From: Cheiracanthium punctorium
Taxonomy: Eukaryota; Arthropoda; Arachnida; Araneae; Cheiracanthiidae
Assembly: GCA_038373885.1 (NCBI GenBank)
Contig: JAWZYV010013170.1
Span: 174,399-238,398, forward strand
Length of the DNA: 64,000 nt
Direction of reading: 5' to 3'
Numbering within the stretch: the first letter of the stretch is position 1; every line of letters starts with the position of its first letter. The position numbers and the translations under genes are program-made. The notes under the pieces are model-generated. The model was not told where the DNA came from. It did no database searches and saw only the letters and a program-made list of their open reading frames with translations. Below, piece by piece: positions 11,718-23,703 of the stretch.

Positions 11718-11918
11718 GTCCCAGCTACACTGTGGATACGGCATGCTCCTCGTCTTTCGTTGGACTGTGGGCAGCATGCTGCGACATCAGAGAAGGCAGA
11801 GTAGACGCGGCGCTGGTCAACGCATCCCAGCTCTGCCTCAGTCCCACAAACACCAAACTTTACTTCGTCAGCAAGATTGTTTCGCCGACGCTCGAGAGCA
11901 ATCCCTTCGATGCCAGAG
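11718..11918 (+). CDS. FASN-like: FAS exon 1 in window: ketosynthase active-site Cys
   Basis: The 201-bp exon carries the KS nucleophile motif DTACSSS, where Cys takes the acyl chain from MAT/ACP. It continues through NASQLCLSPTNTKLY to SNPFDAR. The acceptor is TTGCCAG at 11711-11717 and the donor is GTAGGT at 11919. It begins with two bases of a split codon, so at least one upstream exon must supply the first base plus the KS N-terminal half. That exon is not in the 11.7 kb upstream. It ends with one base of the next split codon, matching exon 2. Confidence 0.93.
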
Positions 11919-12561
11919 GTAGGTAAAGCGTTCCTTCTGGACACTGGTTACGATGACGGGGGAAATCTGAAATAAAATAGGAAGCGTAATTATTTTGTGT
12001 TAAATGAATAAATGACCCCTTTAAACGCGTGAATAAGGATGTATTTCGAATTTTGAATATTTTACCTCATGTCTTAGTGCAGGGGTTCGAAAAAATTCAG
12101 ATTGATACTTTGCAATCTGCGCTACTTTCTGAAAGAAATAAAAATACGGTACATTTCAAGGAATTTTTCAGAAAAATTCTCAAGCATGGAATTGCTCAGC
12201 AAAATTTTTCAAAGAGTGGGACATTCTCAAAAATTTTCGAATTTTAAGAATTTTTTCTAAAAGATTCATATTAAAACAGGTTTATCGTTTTTTTTAGTGT
12301 ATAGTACAGCTTGTAAAGATACATTCTAAAAATTATCAAATGCTTGACATAACTATTTCTCGACTTAACCATTATTAAATTATGGCTGGAGATAAAAATG
12401 CACCGTCTCTTGCATTGGAACAAAAAAAGGAGTAAGTTTCGAAAAATACCGTCGTTAAAATTGGTTGAAAGTTCCACCGGAAGAGGACACAGCAGGCAAT
12501 CGCTGCTGAATTAAAAAAGAACATTTACGTTCCAACTAATCGATCTTGGTTGAGTATTTTT

Positions 12562-14582
12562 ACTTCCTTGTACGTAGTATAAGGAAGTAATGTGATCCCG
12601 AAAAATTTTGGGGGCCAAATTTCGACATAAAAACCGATTTTGACTACCTCTAAATTGAATTTTAAAATTTTTTTCGATGCATCTCATCGTAGGCTAGCAT
12701 GCACGATCATATGAACGCGTCTGCAACTCATTTTGACCAGTGGCGAGTCTACTGTGGCCAGTTTTTCCATGCCGTCTGTACGTACGTACGTACGTATGTA
12801 CGTACGTACGTACGTACATGCGTACGTACGTACGTATGTATGTAACTCGCATATCTCAAAAACTATTGGTCGTAGAATGTTGAGATTTGATATTTAGGAT
12901 TGTTCTATGATCTAGTTGTGCACCTCCCCTTTTGGTGGCAATCGAATGGATAGTTTATGTACAGGACCGCCCAAAAGATTCGAAATACATTACGCTCTAT
13001 GGGCCGAAATTCATTAAACTCGCCTAACTCAAAAGCTATTAGGCGTAGAATGTCGAAACTTCATATTTTGGATAGTTGTAACATCTAGTTGTGCACCTCC
13101 CCTTTTGGTTTTATTCGACTGGATAGTTTATCTACAGGACTGCCCAAAACATTCGAAATACATTACACTCAATAGGCCGAAATTCATTAAACTCGCATAT
13201 CTCAAAAACTGTTAGGCGTTAAATGTTGAAACTTTATATTTAGGATTGTTGTAACATCTAGTTGTGCACCTCCCCTTTCGGTTCCATTCGACTGAATAGT
13301 TTATCTACAGGACCGCCCAAAAGATTCGTAATACATTACGCTCTATGGGCCGAAATTCATCAAAGCGTTTTTTAGAGGTATTGGGCTATTTCAAACGACT
13401 CAGAAGTGATATATGCTGTAAAGAGTTAGAAAATGAATTTCTCCATTAATAAAAGTGTCTTTATCATTTATAGTTCTGCTACAGGAACACCCAAAAGATT
13501 TCCAATACATTACGGTCAATAGCAATTTTAGGGGCATTCATCCATTTCAAGCACAATACCGTCCTACCACATAAGTTAGGTAATGGTCCGACCACGGTCA
13601 CGTGCCTCCCTCAAGAACTATGCCAAAAGTCGCCAAGCTTGGCGACTTTTGGTGTACGTGTGTGCATATTTAACTCTCAAATCTCAAAAACTATTATGAA
13701 ATTTCATATATAAGAATGTTGTAACATCTAGTTGTGCATCTCGATTTTTGGTTCCAATCTACTGGAGAGTTTATTTACAGGACCACCGAAAAGAATTTCA
13801 GTACCTTAATGTCTATGGACATCTTCATTATAATACAACTGTAGACAGTCATTGTTTGGTACATGCCCAAAATCTCGCCGTCTGTCCTCGACCTTGGCGA
13901 GTTTTGGCGAAATATCGCCAAATTTGGCAATAGTCAGTCATTTCGTCCATGCCCAAAGTATCGCCATTTGTCATCGTTCTTGGCGAGTTTTGGCGAAATA
14001 TCGCCAAATTTGGCGATAATCTGTCATTGTTTGGTTTATGCTTAAAATCTCGCGAAATGTCGTCGACATTGACGAGTTTCGCCGAAATATCGCCAAATTT
14101 GGCGCCAAAAATTATTTCCTATTTTGTATAACTCTAAAACTTTAACCCGTAGATTTTTTAACTTTGTATTTAGAACTATTGTAATATCTAACTGTTTTCA
14201 ATATCTTTTTTGACAGCAATCGACTGGGAATTTATTTACATGGTGAGCCAAATGACTTTGAATACATTGAGGTGTATAGATGCATTCAATTCATTGAAAG
14301 TCTGTGGTCAATGACTACTTTGGCTATCCCCAAAATCTCGCAGACTATCTCAAGTTTGTCGGCTTTTGGTGAAATATTGCCAAATAAAGTGTCAGAAGGA
14401 AATCTTTCAAATTGAACTCAGCTTGGCGATATCGAAATATTTGGCTAGAAATCGCTAAACCTTACTATTATTGATATTTTATCTCTTTCAAACAAATAAA
14501 TTTAGAGGAAGTGCGTCGAAAATAACTTTGATCTAATGGACGTGCAAGGAAGTCATGTGTTGGACACATCAGATTTTTTTTC
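12562..14582. mobile_element. Repeat A, copy 1 (tandem-unit element)
   Basis: Non-coding 2-kb element in FAS intron 1. It begins ACTTCCTTGTACGTAG and ends with GACGTGCAAGGAAGT, a 14-bp imperfect inverted repeat, then CATGTGTTGGACACATC and poly-T. Inside are an ACGT microsatellite (12780-12845) and three to four ~180-bp units with TCTCAAAAACTATT and ACATTACGCTCTATGGG. A block rich in TTGGCGA/TCGCCAA palindromes (13600-14110) follows. The second copy is at 43118-44914. Class unresolved. Confidence 0.75.
12778..12845. repeat. (ACGT)n / (GTAC)n microsatellite
   Basis: Nearly pure alternating ACGT units with a few GTAT and CATG variants, within repeat A. Self-complementary at every register. Confidence 0.9.
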
Positions 14583-16342
14583 TTACTGCAAACACAGCTA
14601 TTATCGAAGCATGAACTCACTGAAAACGATTTTATAGACATTCTTTCTCATTACAACAACGCATTGCCTACAGTGCCCTTTCCCGGCGAAATTTGTAACT
14701 AATTTTATCGTCTGTCCTTTTTCAAAATTTACTGTTTTCTAGTACTAATGCAGCAAACGGTACATTCCTCATTTTTCATGTTCAAAATGGATAAGTTATT
14801 TACTAAATATCCGGCTACTAAAATTACTAAATACCGTGTTGAGATTCCTTCTTTTAAACAACTAAATTGGTAATTTCAAAAAGTTTACATTTTTCAGAAA
14901 TCAATGAAAACTATGTAACATGCTATCCGGCATTATATGAAATGCCTGAGCATTGTTATACAATTCTTAGACTAAGTCCATAATAATCTTCATATTTTGC
15001 CTCCAAAACTTCAGACATTGTATAAAATATTCAGATATTCTATAGAATGCCAAATGAAAGACCGGCAAAGTATGAAATAATCTCATTTAGTTTTGAATAT
15101 CACAAAACAAGCACAGTTTGTTATTTTATATGCTACTAGCACGAAAAATAAATAAATAAAATAACTCACCAACACAGTTAAATAAACCCAAAAATCAAAA
15201 CTGGAGATTTTAAAGTAAAAAGAACATTTCCTGAAAATTCTCAAAAAAATTCCAACATGAGGATGAGGATGCATAAAAATAGCTTTTAACGTTGGAGCTA
15301 CTGAACACGAACGAGCACATTCGCCGTGGGAGAAAAATTTCATAAAAAGAACATTTCGCAGGCCAAAAATTTGAAAAATTTCCAAAGCTGTCTGAAAAGA
15401 TTGAATGTGAAATACAAAAATATGTTTTCTAGAAAGTTTAAAAACTTCAGGTTGTTATCAATTATCCATCAGGAAAAAGGAGGGAGGATATCTGTGGTGG
15501 CGGCATAAATGAAATCGAAAAAACGTTTCCGCTATTAAGAGATAGAACTCAGTTTCGCCAAAATGCACTTCTAGTGCGATATGCTATGCACACACACACA
15601 CATAAGAAAGGTCACAAAATAAATCAAAATGGCGAATAAAAAATGTTTCAGGAAAATTTCGCAACTGCGACTTAGGGTATAAAAGAATCACATGTCTTTT
15701 GCTAAACTATGAAAGAAATATCGGTAGGTCAGTCCATAGCTGTAAGGGGTCTCCTCGAAAGTACGCTTCTACTTGTACTATGCAATTTTCAGCTTTGGAA
15801 TGGACCAGCGGTAGCCTATTTTCGTAGGGGCCCCTATAGAGCAATGGTCATATCTATTCATGTTTTTTATAGTTGCATAAAATGGCCAAGCATTTATTAC
15901 AATGCCGGCAATTCATACATTACAATATCATATGCAGCACACATAAACTGTGTACAGAAATGTTCTTGAGAAACTCTCGCCTATCAATCTTAAATTCAGT
16001 CCAAAAAGAAGAGAAGCATTTCCCGATTATTCAAACTGCTTGGAAGCTACTATATGACAAATATAAAATCAATTTTTAGAGAACTCTCCAATCTCCAGCT
16101 GAGCTGAAATTTTGCGTACTTATGTATATTTTAGCTAACATTATAAGACTTGAAAATTTGGGTTCTATATTAGTTTAAAAATCCTATCTTAATCATGTAT
16201 AACCTATTTTAGCTCTATATAATGACTGCACCAGCTGTCATTTTAGGTGAGGTTGTTCAAGTTCTGATATACCAATGGGTATCTCCACGAAATTTTAAGC
16301 AGTATCGATTTAATTCTTCTTTCACTTCTTTTTATGTAACAG
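14583..16342. other. FAS intron 1 remainder, nothing recognised
   Basis: AT-rich intron with a (CA)n run near 15588 and only short chance ORFs. No repeat family was identified. Confidence 0.5.
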
Positions 16343-16465
16343 CAAATGGATTTATCAGATCAGAAGGAGTAGCAGCATTGTTCGTTCAGAAAGCTTCTGC
16401 AGCTAGAAGAGCTTATTCCACTGTAATGGGTATCAAGCATTGCTCATCTGGATATGTTGCAGAAG
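16343..16465 (+). CDS. FASN-like: FAS exon 2: ketosynthase
   Basis: A short 123-bp KS exon encoding NGFIRSEGVAALFVQK and then a stretch ending GYVAE. The segment G(F/Y)xRSEG followed by a basic run is conserved in KS domains after the active-site Cys. The acceptor is GTAACAG ending at 16342 and the donor is GTGAGT from 16466. The incoming and outgoing phases fit exons 1 and 3 exactly. The open frame around it (16222-16698) is only intron read-through. It is easily missed because of its length. Confidence 0.9.
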
Positions 16466-16842
16466 GTGAGTGCCTCATTTCATTGATAGAACAGAAAATG
16501 CCAATCTTATGTTTTACTGAAGGTAGTGAAACCAAATGCTCTTTTGCGCTCTTCAAAATTGCTCATCTTGTTACAGAATTTCCCGAAAAAAATCATGTGG
16601 TTTTAAAATCTAACCTTTATTCAATCACTTTTGTAACAGGGTATCTTTATTATCTCCACAACAGTTGTATGACTACCATTAATGTTGTTCAAAAATAAAG
16701 AGTATGTAGCCAAACTTCTAATTTATCCATTTAAGAAATTTCTTATTCTTTTCAATTTTGATCCATTTTTAACATTTTTGAGAATGTACAATCTATTTTC
16801 TGGGTGTCATAATTTTTTTTTTACCGATAGATAAATCTCTAG

Positions 16843-17552
16843 TGGCCGTTCCATTCTACCGATCTAGATAAGATTTCAGGTAAAATTATACAGTGGTATG
16901 AGGCAGCTAAGTGGCACTAACGGTTAAGGTTTTATAAGTACAGAACCCAAAATTTTCGAATGGCAACGTCCCCTTTTCCTGTCCCAAAATGCTCAGTGCA
17001 TGCAAAAACCTTACATAGCGTTGCAGTGGTAAGTGTATCACAAAAAATGGACATATACACACGCAAAAAATACCCAGCTTACCATTCGCTATCAGAGTCA
17101 TTTTGTCGGTGTGTGCAAGCTATTGCTCCACCATTCTTACCTCGATTTTTAACGTTACTTTTTTTAAAGCAGAAAATATCACGAACGTCGTTCTGTGATT
17201 GGTAACGTTCTTCTGCCGTATGCAAATTTCCTCCATGCTTCCAGATCATGTTTTTGTTGACTGTCTGAAAACCTTTTTTTTTTTTTTTTTTTTCGTACTT
17301 AGAGGGTACATTTTTTTGTGAAGCACTTATTGTTTCAATGCTATTTACGATTTTCGCATGCTCTGAGATTATTTTTGGATGAGAAATGTGGACCTTGCCG
17401 TTCGAAAAGTATTCTGTATTTAGCCATAACAGTAGCCATAAGCGTTACTTTGCTGCTGTTGTTCAAGAATCCCGAGTTCAGATGTATATGTGAAGACTTA
17501 AAGTATATGTGAAATATTACCTCGATTCTTTGAGCGGAACGGCCACTCCATA
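16843..17552. mobile_element. Candidate TIR element in FAS intron 2
   Basis: AGTGGCCGTTCC at 16842-16853 is matched in reverse by GGAACGGCCACT near 17538-17549. Both are followed inward by a weaker GAT.TAGATAAGATTTCA-like / GAATCGAGGTAATATTTCA match. No TSD or ORF of known type was seen. Confidence 0.5.
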
Positions 17553-17566
17553 TCCTCATGTCAGGG

Positions 17567-18002
17567 ACGTGGTTAGGATTCAGCGGCCCTAGTCGTAAAA
17601 TATTTAGCGGCAATGGACAAACAATAATTGCAGGTCTTTCAAATTTGTCTACTTACTAAAGTGTTAATCTTGACCTGCAACCCCACCGCCTCACCAGTAA
17701 AAACTCGCTTCTGCTACAGACTCTAATTAAGTAAATTTGATTAATTGATTATTATTTTAAATACAATACGTTTCCATAGTATAAAAGCTGCATTCTAGTT
17801 ACTTACCATGCTGTAAATGTGAAAAGAAATCTACACACGAATTTACAAATTCTGTATTCGTTCTCGGCAATGCTTCCTGGTTTGCAGTTTTCAGTTCTAG
17901 GTCAGGAAGTTTACTTGACAACTTGATAGATCCATAAATTCAACAGTTTTCTAGCGGCAATGGGTGACTGCGGAATTTTCCAACCCCTAAGCACGGCTCT
18001 GG
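17567..18002. mobile_element. Candidate hAT-like MITE
   Basis: Inverted ends CAGGGACGTGGTTAGG and CAGAGCCGTGCTTAGG (from the right), with TTAGCGGCAATGG-type text repeated near both ends. No clear 8-bp TSD. Confidence 0.45.
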
Positions 18003-18296
18003 ATATGTCGTACAAAGTTTTTTTTATGACCACCTTGTATGAAAAGTTAGCTGTTGTTTAGGACTGGTAGCGCCGTTGTAATTATCCTCACACAGGACTA
18101 ATAATACTAGTTTTTTTTATCATACATAGCCATTATTTTCTTTAGTACATCGCCATTTTAACATTGAAACTAGCAAATCACAGAATTTTGGCCACCAAAA
18201 TGATTAACGCCAATTTGATGCGGTTATCTGTCAGTTACACAAATAACTGTACTTGTATCCAGCAAATGAAACATTGCTGCTTATTTTTTCTTCTAG

Positions 18297-18527
18297 GTAT
18301 TACTGTTCCATCGTACAGGGGAGAAGTGCAGTTGTTTTCGGAGGTTATGGAAGAATCAGGGATAGACCCTGAAGAAATCCAATACATTGAAGCCCACGGT
18401 ACTGGCACCCAAGTCGGAGACCCAATTGAGACGCAGGCCTTAGAAACAGTCTATTGCCAAGGAAGGAAGAAACCACTGTATATAGGAAGCGTGAAGAGCA
18501 ATTTAGGCCACGCTGAAGCTACAGCAG
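18297..18527 (+). CDS. FASN-like: FAS exon 3: ketosynthase catalytic histidines
   Basis: The 231-bp exon contains both KS catalytic histidines, in EAHGTGTQVGD and in KSNLGHAEATAG. These decarboxylate malonyl-ACP and stabilise the carbanion in the Claisen condensation. The sequence after GTGT reads VGDPIE, where vertebrate FAS usually has DPQE, so this position is PKS-like. The acceptor is TTCTTCTAG ending at 18296 and the donor is GTATTT from 18528. The phase is continuous with exons 2 and 4. Confidence 0.93.
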
Positions 18528-19014
18528 GTATTTGCGGAGACCACGTTTATTACACATCGGTTTACACTGTCACAAATTTGGTGCAAAAGCATGGTATTAG
18601 AATAGTATGAGTTAGGTATCGAAATTTTATTCTAACATTTGGTGCAAAAGTTGAACCATAAACATGTACAATAAGTACGAACCCAGCTTGGTGCAGATGT
18701 AAATAAGTATTAAGTAACAACGTAACCAGCACCGATAATAGGAGAATCTAAGCATACCGGTTTTGACATGCTTACATGCCGTCGTCAGTGCCAGAGTTCA
18801 CTGACTGAATAATGGGAGTTTAAGGGAGCACCTGCGCAAGCGTATATCTCCCGTGTGTTTTGGAAGTGTGTAGTATAAATCTTGTGATGAAAGGCCCAAA
18901 AGTTAGAGCAAAATTCAGTCAAGCCAGTAAAAAGTATGAAATGAAAGGAAATAAAGAGTCCTGAGTCCGATTTTCAATTTATCGATTTTCTAACCAAATG
19001 TTTGTTTCACTTTC

Positions 19015-19082
19015 AGTTTAAAAGACAGTCGCCTTAACATCTATTTTGAATCACCTGGTATATATATATATATATATATATG
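19015..19082 (-). mobile_element. Solo end of the CCGGGTGATTC long-TIR family
   Basis: In reverse it reads ACCAGGTGATTCAAAATAGA and continues GTTAAGGCGA, matching the termini of 43006-45824. It is followed by a (TA)n tract. No second end was found nearby. Confidence 0.6.
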
Positions 19083-19299
19083 TAGCAGTAGGTGGCTGCG
19101 GGAAAGTTTGTAGTCGTGGTCCGGATGAGTCGTGGCTGTTGAGGCGCATTCACGGCGTAGGGTACGATGCGAGGCCGCTCGGCTGGGTAAGGACTCTGGC
19201 TTAGAGACCCCCCCCCCCTTGGCCGGTCGCACTGGTGGATGAAATGAGGCGGATTCCCACTGCGATCACATAATTTTATTTGGTGATCCCATACATCTT

Positions 19300-19622
19300 T
19301 GTTTGGCAGTTGCGTCACGCGGAAGTCCCCTCGTGAGCTGATGCAGCTTCTTTTATCAATTTTTGAGGTCGTGTCACATGACCAAAAAGCATTGCAATTA
19401 TTGGCCAGGAACTAAAAATGGGCAGTGGTTTTTCCAGGGTTTGTTATGACTTTTATGACGCCTTTGTGGCTTGCTGGCGGGACCGTCTACAAATTTACAA
19501 AGGAGTAGCAAGGGACCGTGTAGTAATTGCAGTTTTTCAACGCGGATTTCTTTGTTACAACTGAATTACACTGCGTAGTTCCAGAAATATGGGATTTTCA
19601 TGGGCTTTTGATTTGTAATGTT
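19300..19622 (+). repeat. Dispersed repeat E, copy 1
   Basis: Shares GCAGTTGCGTCACG, CATGTGACATGAC-like, CCAGGGTTTGTTATGAC and AATATGGGATTTTCA with the inverted copy at 60488-60835. Non-coding. Possibly a SINE or the end of a larger element. Confidence 0.65.
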
Positions 19623-19779
19623 ATATATATATATAAACAAGGTAACATCAAGAAGGAAAAAAGTATAGAAGTAAAAAGAATGAGTCCACGAGCACAGTTA
19701 AAGTTAAGTAGATAAATATTAATTGAGGGATACAGAATTCAGGAGGATAAGACATTGCACAGTAAAAAAAATAAATATT

Positions 19780-20045
19780 TCAATACTCAACAACTATCTT
19801 AAGCTGTTGAAATTTTTATGATTGTAACCTGTTTATAGAAAAATACATATTGTAACAATAGATTAAAGCTGTTGTGAACTAATAGTATTTAAATTTATGT
19901 AAAATACTCAATATATATATGTCACTCTTTTGGAACACATTTTTAGGACACATTTTTCGGACAAATTTCAATAAAGAGGTTGAGAGATAAAATGACATAT
20001 TCGCTAAAAAAAATTATTTTTAGTGACTATGTTGACTATGTTTTT
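19780..20045 (+). repeat. Dispersed repeat D, copy 1
   Basis: Contains ACAATAGATTAAAGCTGTTG and TTGAGAGATAAAATGACAT. The inverted copy at 54875-55090 shares both. It lies just before FAS exon 4. Confidence 0.65.
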
Positions 20046-20127
20046 TATGACTTCTAGTGACCTCTAATATTCATTGCAAGGATACTAAGTTGTTTAGTCA
20101 TTTTTTAAAAGCCATTTTCTCACACAG

Positions 20128-20570
20128 GCATAACCGGTGCCATCAAGGTGATCCTCGGAATGGAAACGGGCCTTATTTCGCCAAATCACGGGTTCAAAAC
20201 CCCGAATCCCAATTGCGAAGCTTTGGTGAAAGGCACCATCAAAGTAGTGACAGAACCCCTGCCCCTGACAGCAACGTATGTTCCAGTCAACTCTTTCGGT
20301 TTCGGTGGCTCCTTCGTCCAAGCCATTCTGAAGAAGAATGCAAAAGAGTACCCGGCAAAACCAACGCCGGAAGACCTTCCAAGACTCGTGCTATACCCGG
20401 CAACCACCGAGGATGCGGTCCTTCACGTGTTCAACTACATTAAAAGTCATCCGGAGCTGAGGTCGGAGTTTTTCGCCTTGCTCAACAAGCTGTCGTTCAC
20501 GCCAGTTACCTCAAAGCCTTACAGAGGTTACGCTTTGTTTCAGAACGAGCATCCAGTTGTGCATGTTAAG
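20128..20570 (+). CDS. FASN-like: FAS exon 4: end of ketosynthase and KS-MAT linker
   Basis: The longest exon in the window, at 443 bp. It starts ITGAIKVILGMETG, runs through NSFGFGGSFVQAIL (the conserved KS C-terminal glycine-rich strand) and enters the linker between KS and MAT, ending NEHPVVHVK. The acceptor is CACACAG ending at 20127 and the donor is GTAAGT from 20571. It ends in phase 0. The following intron is 20.6 kb and contains the exon-capturing Helitron. Confidence 0.93.
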
Positions 20571-20821
20571 GTAAGTTGAGGGTACTGCCCACTTTAAACG
20601 GACCATTTAACTGTCGTGAGTTCCCACTAATTTTACAAAATATTATAGGGAAGCTCTATTTGCTCTTTAAAATCTATACATAGTAAAACTTGTTGAATTC
20701 GGACATCTAAATTTCTATGATCCGTACAAAATTGGGTCACGATCTATTTGGGGAGGGAGAGGATAAACGGATAAAATCCGAAAAATACACCATTCAAGAA
20801 CTCCCTTCATTTTCAAGTAAA

Positions 20822-21044
20822 GCTGCATTCATACTTCCTTTTCGTACCGCTAAGACGCCGCGATGACGTCACTCAGCGAAGAGCATTGTTCTGACGTCAC
20901 ACTTCGCTGGCATATGGCATGATTTCATTAGCGCATTTACTGCGTCTCCACCAGCTCGCGCGGGCAGCCAAAGCTTCAAAACGGAAAAGAACGGTGCGGT
21001 AGAGAGTAGTATGAGCAGCACGGAGCGGCCAGTATGAATCCACC
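20822..21044. mobile_element. Candidate MITE, GC-rich
   Basis: The ends GCTGCATTCATACTTCC and, from the right, GGTGGATTCATACTGGCC are imperfect inverted repeats around a GC-rich interior containing GATGACGTCACTCAG. The target duplication is not clear. Confidence 0.5.
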
Positions 21045-21611
21045 TAAGGGGGCGTTAATTCCGTATTTTAAGAGCCAGCGAAATGCATGAGAAAAGCAAG
21101 GGGGGTCACCAATGCGCTATTTTGCAGTAACAATACGTAGAGTAAATCGGTATTCAACCAGAAATGCTTTCTCAAAACGTTATTAGAAATGTTTAACTAT
21201 CCATTAGGCACGTAAAAATGATCACAGTAAAAGTGAATCATGCCGTTTATAATAATAACTTTCTCATATCTTTTATTCTAATTGTGTTTTTTCAAAAACT
21301 AATTCGTTATTGACAAACCAAATGTACACAATTTGTCCTTTTCTCGAATACTTTTTGGATTGTGAATGTACCTGTTCTTCGATCGTAGTCCATGCGCCTA
21401 ACGGAGGGTTAAAAAAGTCTTTTTCTTGGGTATAATTCTCTTTTATTCTTAATTTATGCATTTCGTTTTTTATTCAAGAAAGATAAGTCCTTTTTTTTAC
21501 AGATTTGCCTGATTAAAACGATTTGTTTGTAATTCACATTTGCAGAATTTCTATAATTACGAAATTTCTGTAATCCGAAATCGGTAAAGTCCCAACGATT
21601 CCGGATTTGAG

Positions 21612-22662
21612 CAGTGGCGGCCCGTGGTCAAAACTGTTAGTGCAACCGGAAGCATATGAGCCTCCCCCCCCCCCCTCCTCCGGACAGGAATGGAAAATCT
21701 TTGTTATTGAATTCGAAAGCTGGCGGATTAAGCCCTCACCAAGGAAAAAAAAAGAAATTACATAAAAAATGTAAGAAATCCTATTTTACTTTTCCATAAA
21801 ATGGACATAAATTTCAACCAGCCGCTCTTATCCTCAAAATTGCATTAATCCGTGTCTGATTCGAAGTTTCCTTAGAATTTTCTTTTGTAACTATAACTTG
21901 AGAAGAAAAGAAAAAAAAAAAGAAAAAGTACTTATTTTTTATAAGTCAAATCAATCCTCCTTTCTTTTAAACTTGCGAATCAGTCAGTGATGCCCTCATA
22001 AAAAGGCGTTGTTTTAATTCAGATATCAATAATTTTAAAAGCTCTTTAAAATTCCCTATGTTTAAAGAATTTTTTCGCTCGCCATGTCCTCTAAATGCCA
22101 GTTCTTGCTTACTTAAAAACAATACTGCTTCGATGGGTAATTGTCCATTCATAAGCGTCTATTCAGGCTTACCTTCTTGATAAATTCCGCAATATAAAGT
22201 CGAGAGATTGCCGAACAAATATTCTCCTTACTCCCTCCCTCACTTCTCGAGCCAATCAGAGAGTCGAATTCACAGGTGCTGCCGACCTTTCAAAATCTTG
22301 AATGAGCTGAGTCTTAGCTGCGCACCCTCATTATATCCTATGCCGGAGGAAATGCTTACGTAACCGTTGTCATGGCAACGGTGCTGCCAATTTTCTTATC
22401 AGCGCTCTGGGCTGAACCAAAGATTTTCCCAATTGAATTGCGGGAAGATTAAAGTGCTTTTTTTCTGAATGAGCGATCTGGCCACAATACCGTTTTTTTT
22501 TTTTTTGTTTTTTTTTTTTTGAGATTTTTTTCATTTACCATAGGAATTCCATAATTCTAATCTGAATTTAGGAAAATTAGAAGAATAAATTATTTTAAAG
22601 TATGTGCTGATGATTTCAAGTGCAGCCCGGCTGTACTTGCTGTATCCCACGAGCCGCCACTG
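21612..22662. mobile_element. hAT element with transposase relic
   Basis: 1051 bp, perfect 8-bp TSD GATTTGAG (21604-21611, 22663-22670). TIRs are CAGTGGCGGCCCGTGG and CAGTGGCGGCTCGTGG. A short - strand ORF inside matches hAT-type transposases, so this is an internally deleted element. Confidence 0.88.
21967..22152 (-). pseudogene. hAT (ZMYM1/DUF4371-like) transposase fragment
   Basis: Encodes LSKQELAFRGHGERKNSLNI followed by GNFKELLKLL. This resembles the LA.QGLAFRGH.E....GNF..LL block of hAT-derived DUF4371 transposases. Only about 60 residues remain and the RNase-H catalytic residues are absent. Confidence 0.75.
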
Positions 22663-23369
22663 GATTTGAGAAGTTCTATTGTAATGATTTGCTGGGAAGT
22701 CATGTGATAAGGTAACGAAAAAATGTTAATTCGTTAAATGAAAATATTTTATACTATGATAATTCAATGATATCAAAACTATTGTGTTGTTTTTAAGGCT
22801 GATTTCCAAGCAGTTTTACTTAAACCTCTGCAAGTTTAACTCTTTAAATATTGAATTTTTGAATACATTAAAAAAATTTCTCTTATATTCGCACTATGTC
22901 GGAGAATGTCAATGTTTTTAATTATTTTTCAAAAACATGTATCCTATGAATTATCTAATTTCGAATTATTGAATATCTTTTGGTTATTGGTGAATGCCAA
23001 TTGTAGAATTTTTATTAAATGCTTTCGTTTAAAAAGAATAAAATATATTGCATACTAGCCGCCTCCGGCGACCAGTTGTTCGCCATCTTAATAAATCTTG
23101 TTCGGAGAGAATCCTGTTCCTCACCGGCTTCCTTGGCACGAAAATTTCTCAGATTCTGAGCTGATGATTGATGAGCTGAGCTCAGATTCTCAGCTCTCTG
23201 ATTCAGAAGCTGGTGATTTATTTCACTGAAGCCTGAAGGTAAACTAATAGAATATTTCGTGCCAAGATCTTAGAGGATTAAGGCATGTTTTCGGTATATA
23301 AAGGGAACATTTTCTGAACGTTTTGTAGTATTATAAATAAAACAATAACAGAACTTATGTTCATAAGAT

Positions 23370-23612
23370 TACCCGTGGAGCTTGTTTCGACAAGTCGCCT
23401 GAAGGATGGTCCATATTCATATCCCTGGATCCTTAGTTCATTATAGATTTCCTCTCCTGATACGCAAAATGAAGTATCCTCGTTTATCGTAGGCTGATCT
23501 TCACAAAATGCAATATCATCGTCATCATATACTCTACCACTAGCTACCAAAGTGTTATTCTGCGTTATCTGAAACCTGCCGCCGTCGTCGAACAGTGTCA
23601 CGTAAAAGTACA
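23370..23612 (-). pseudogene. Captured antisense copy of FAS exon 10 (DH)
   Basis: The - strand copy matches exon 10 over its full 243 bp, with two synonymous differences seen (GGC/GGT and GAC/GAT). The reading frame, the upstream AG and the downstream GT are intact. It lies inside intron 4 of the same gene in reverse orientation. It cannot join the FAS mRNA by normal splicing. Any role would be through an antisense transcript or RNA pairing. Confidence 0.9.
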
Positions 23613-23703
23613 TACCTGTAATGGGTGATTACAATTAATGACTACATATAATGGATTTCACATTAACCCACATCCAAATCCATATAATAAATTAATGGTG
23701 GTA

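Noticed and set aside
11708..11944. - strand ORF over FAS exon 1
   Set aside because: It is the antisense shadow of the KS exon, with no domain of its own.
12778..14110. CRISPR-like array
   Set aside because: Units are contiguous ~180-bp tandem repeats without unique spacers, in a eukaryotic intron.
15083..15508. Genes on either strand in intron 1
   Set aside because: Low-complexity short ORFs without start context, motifs or partners.
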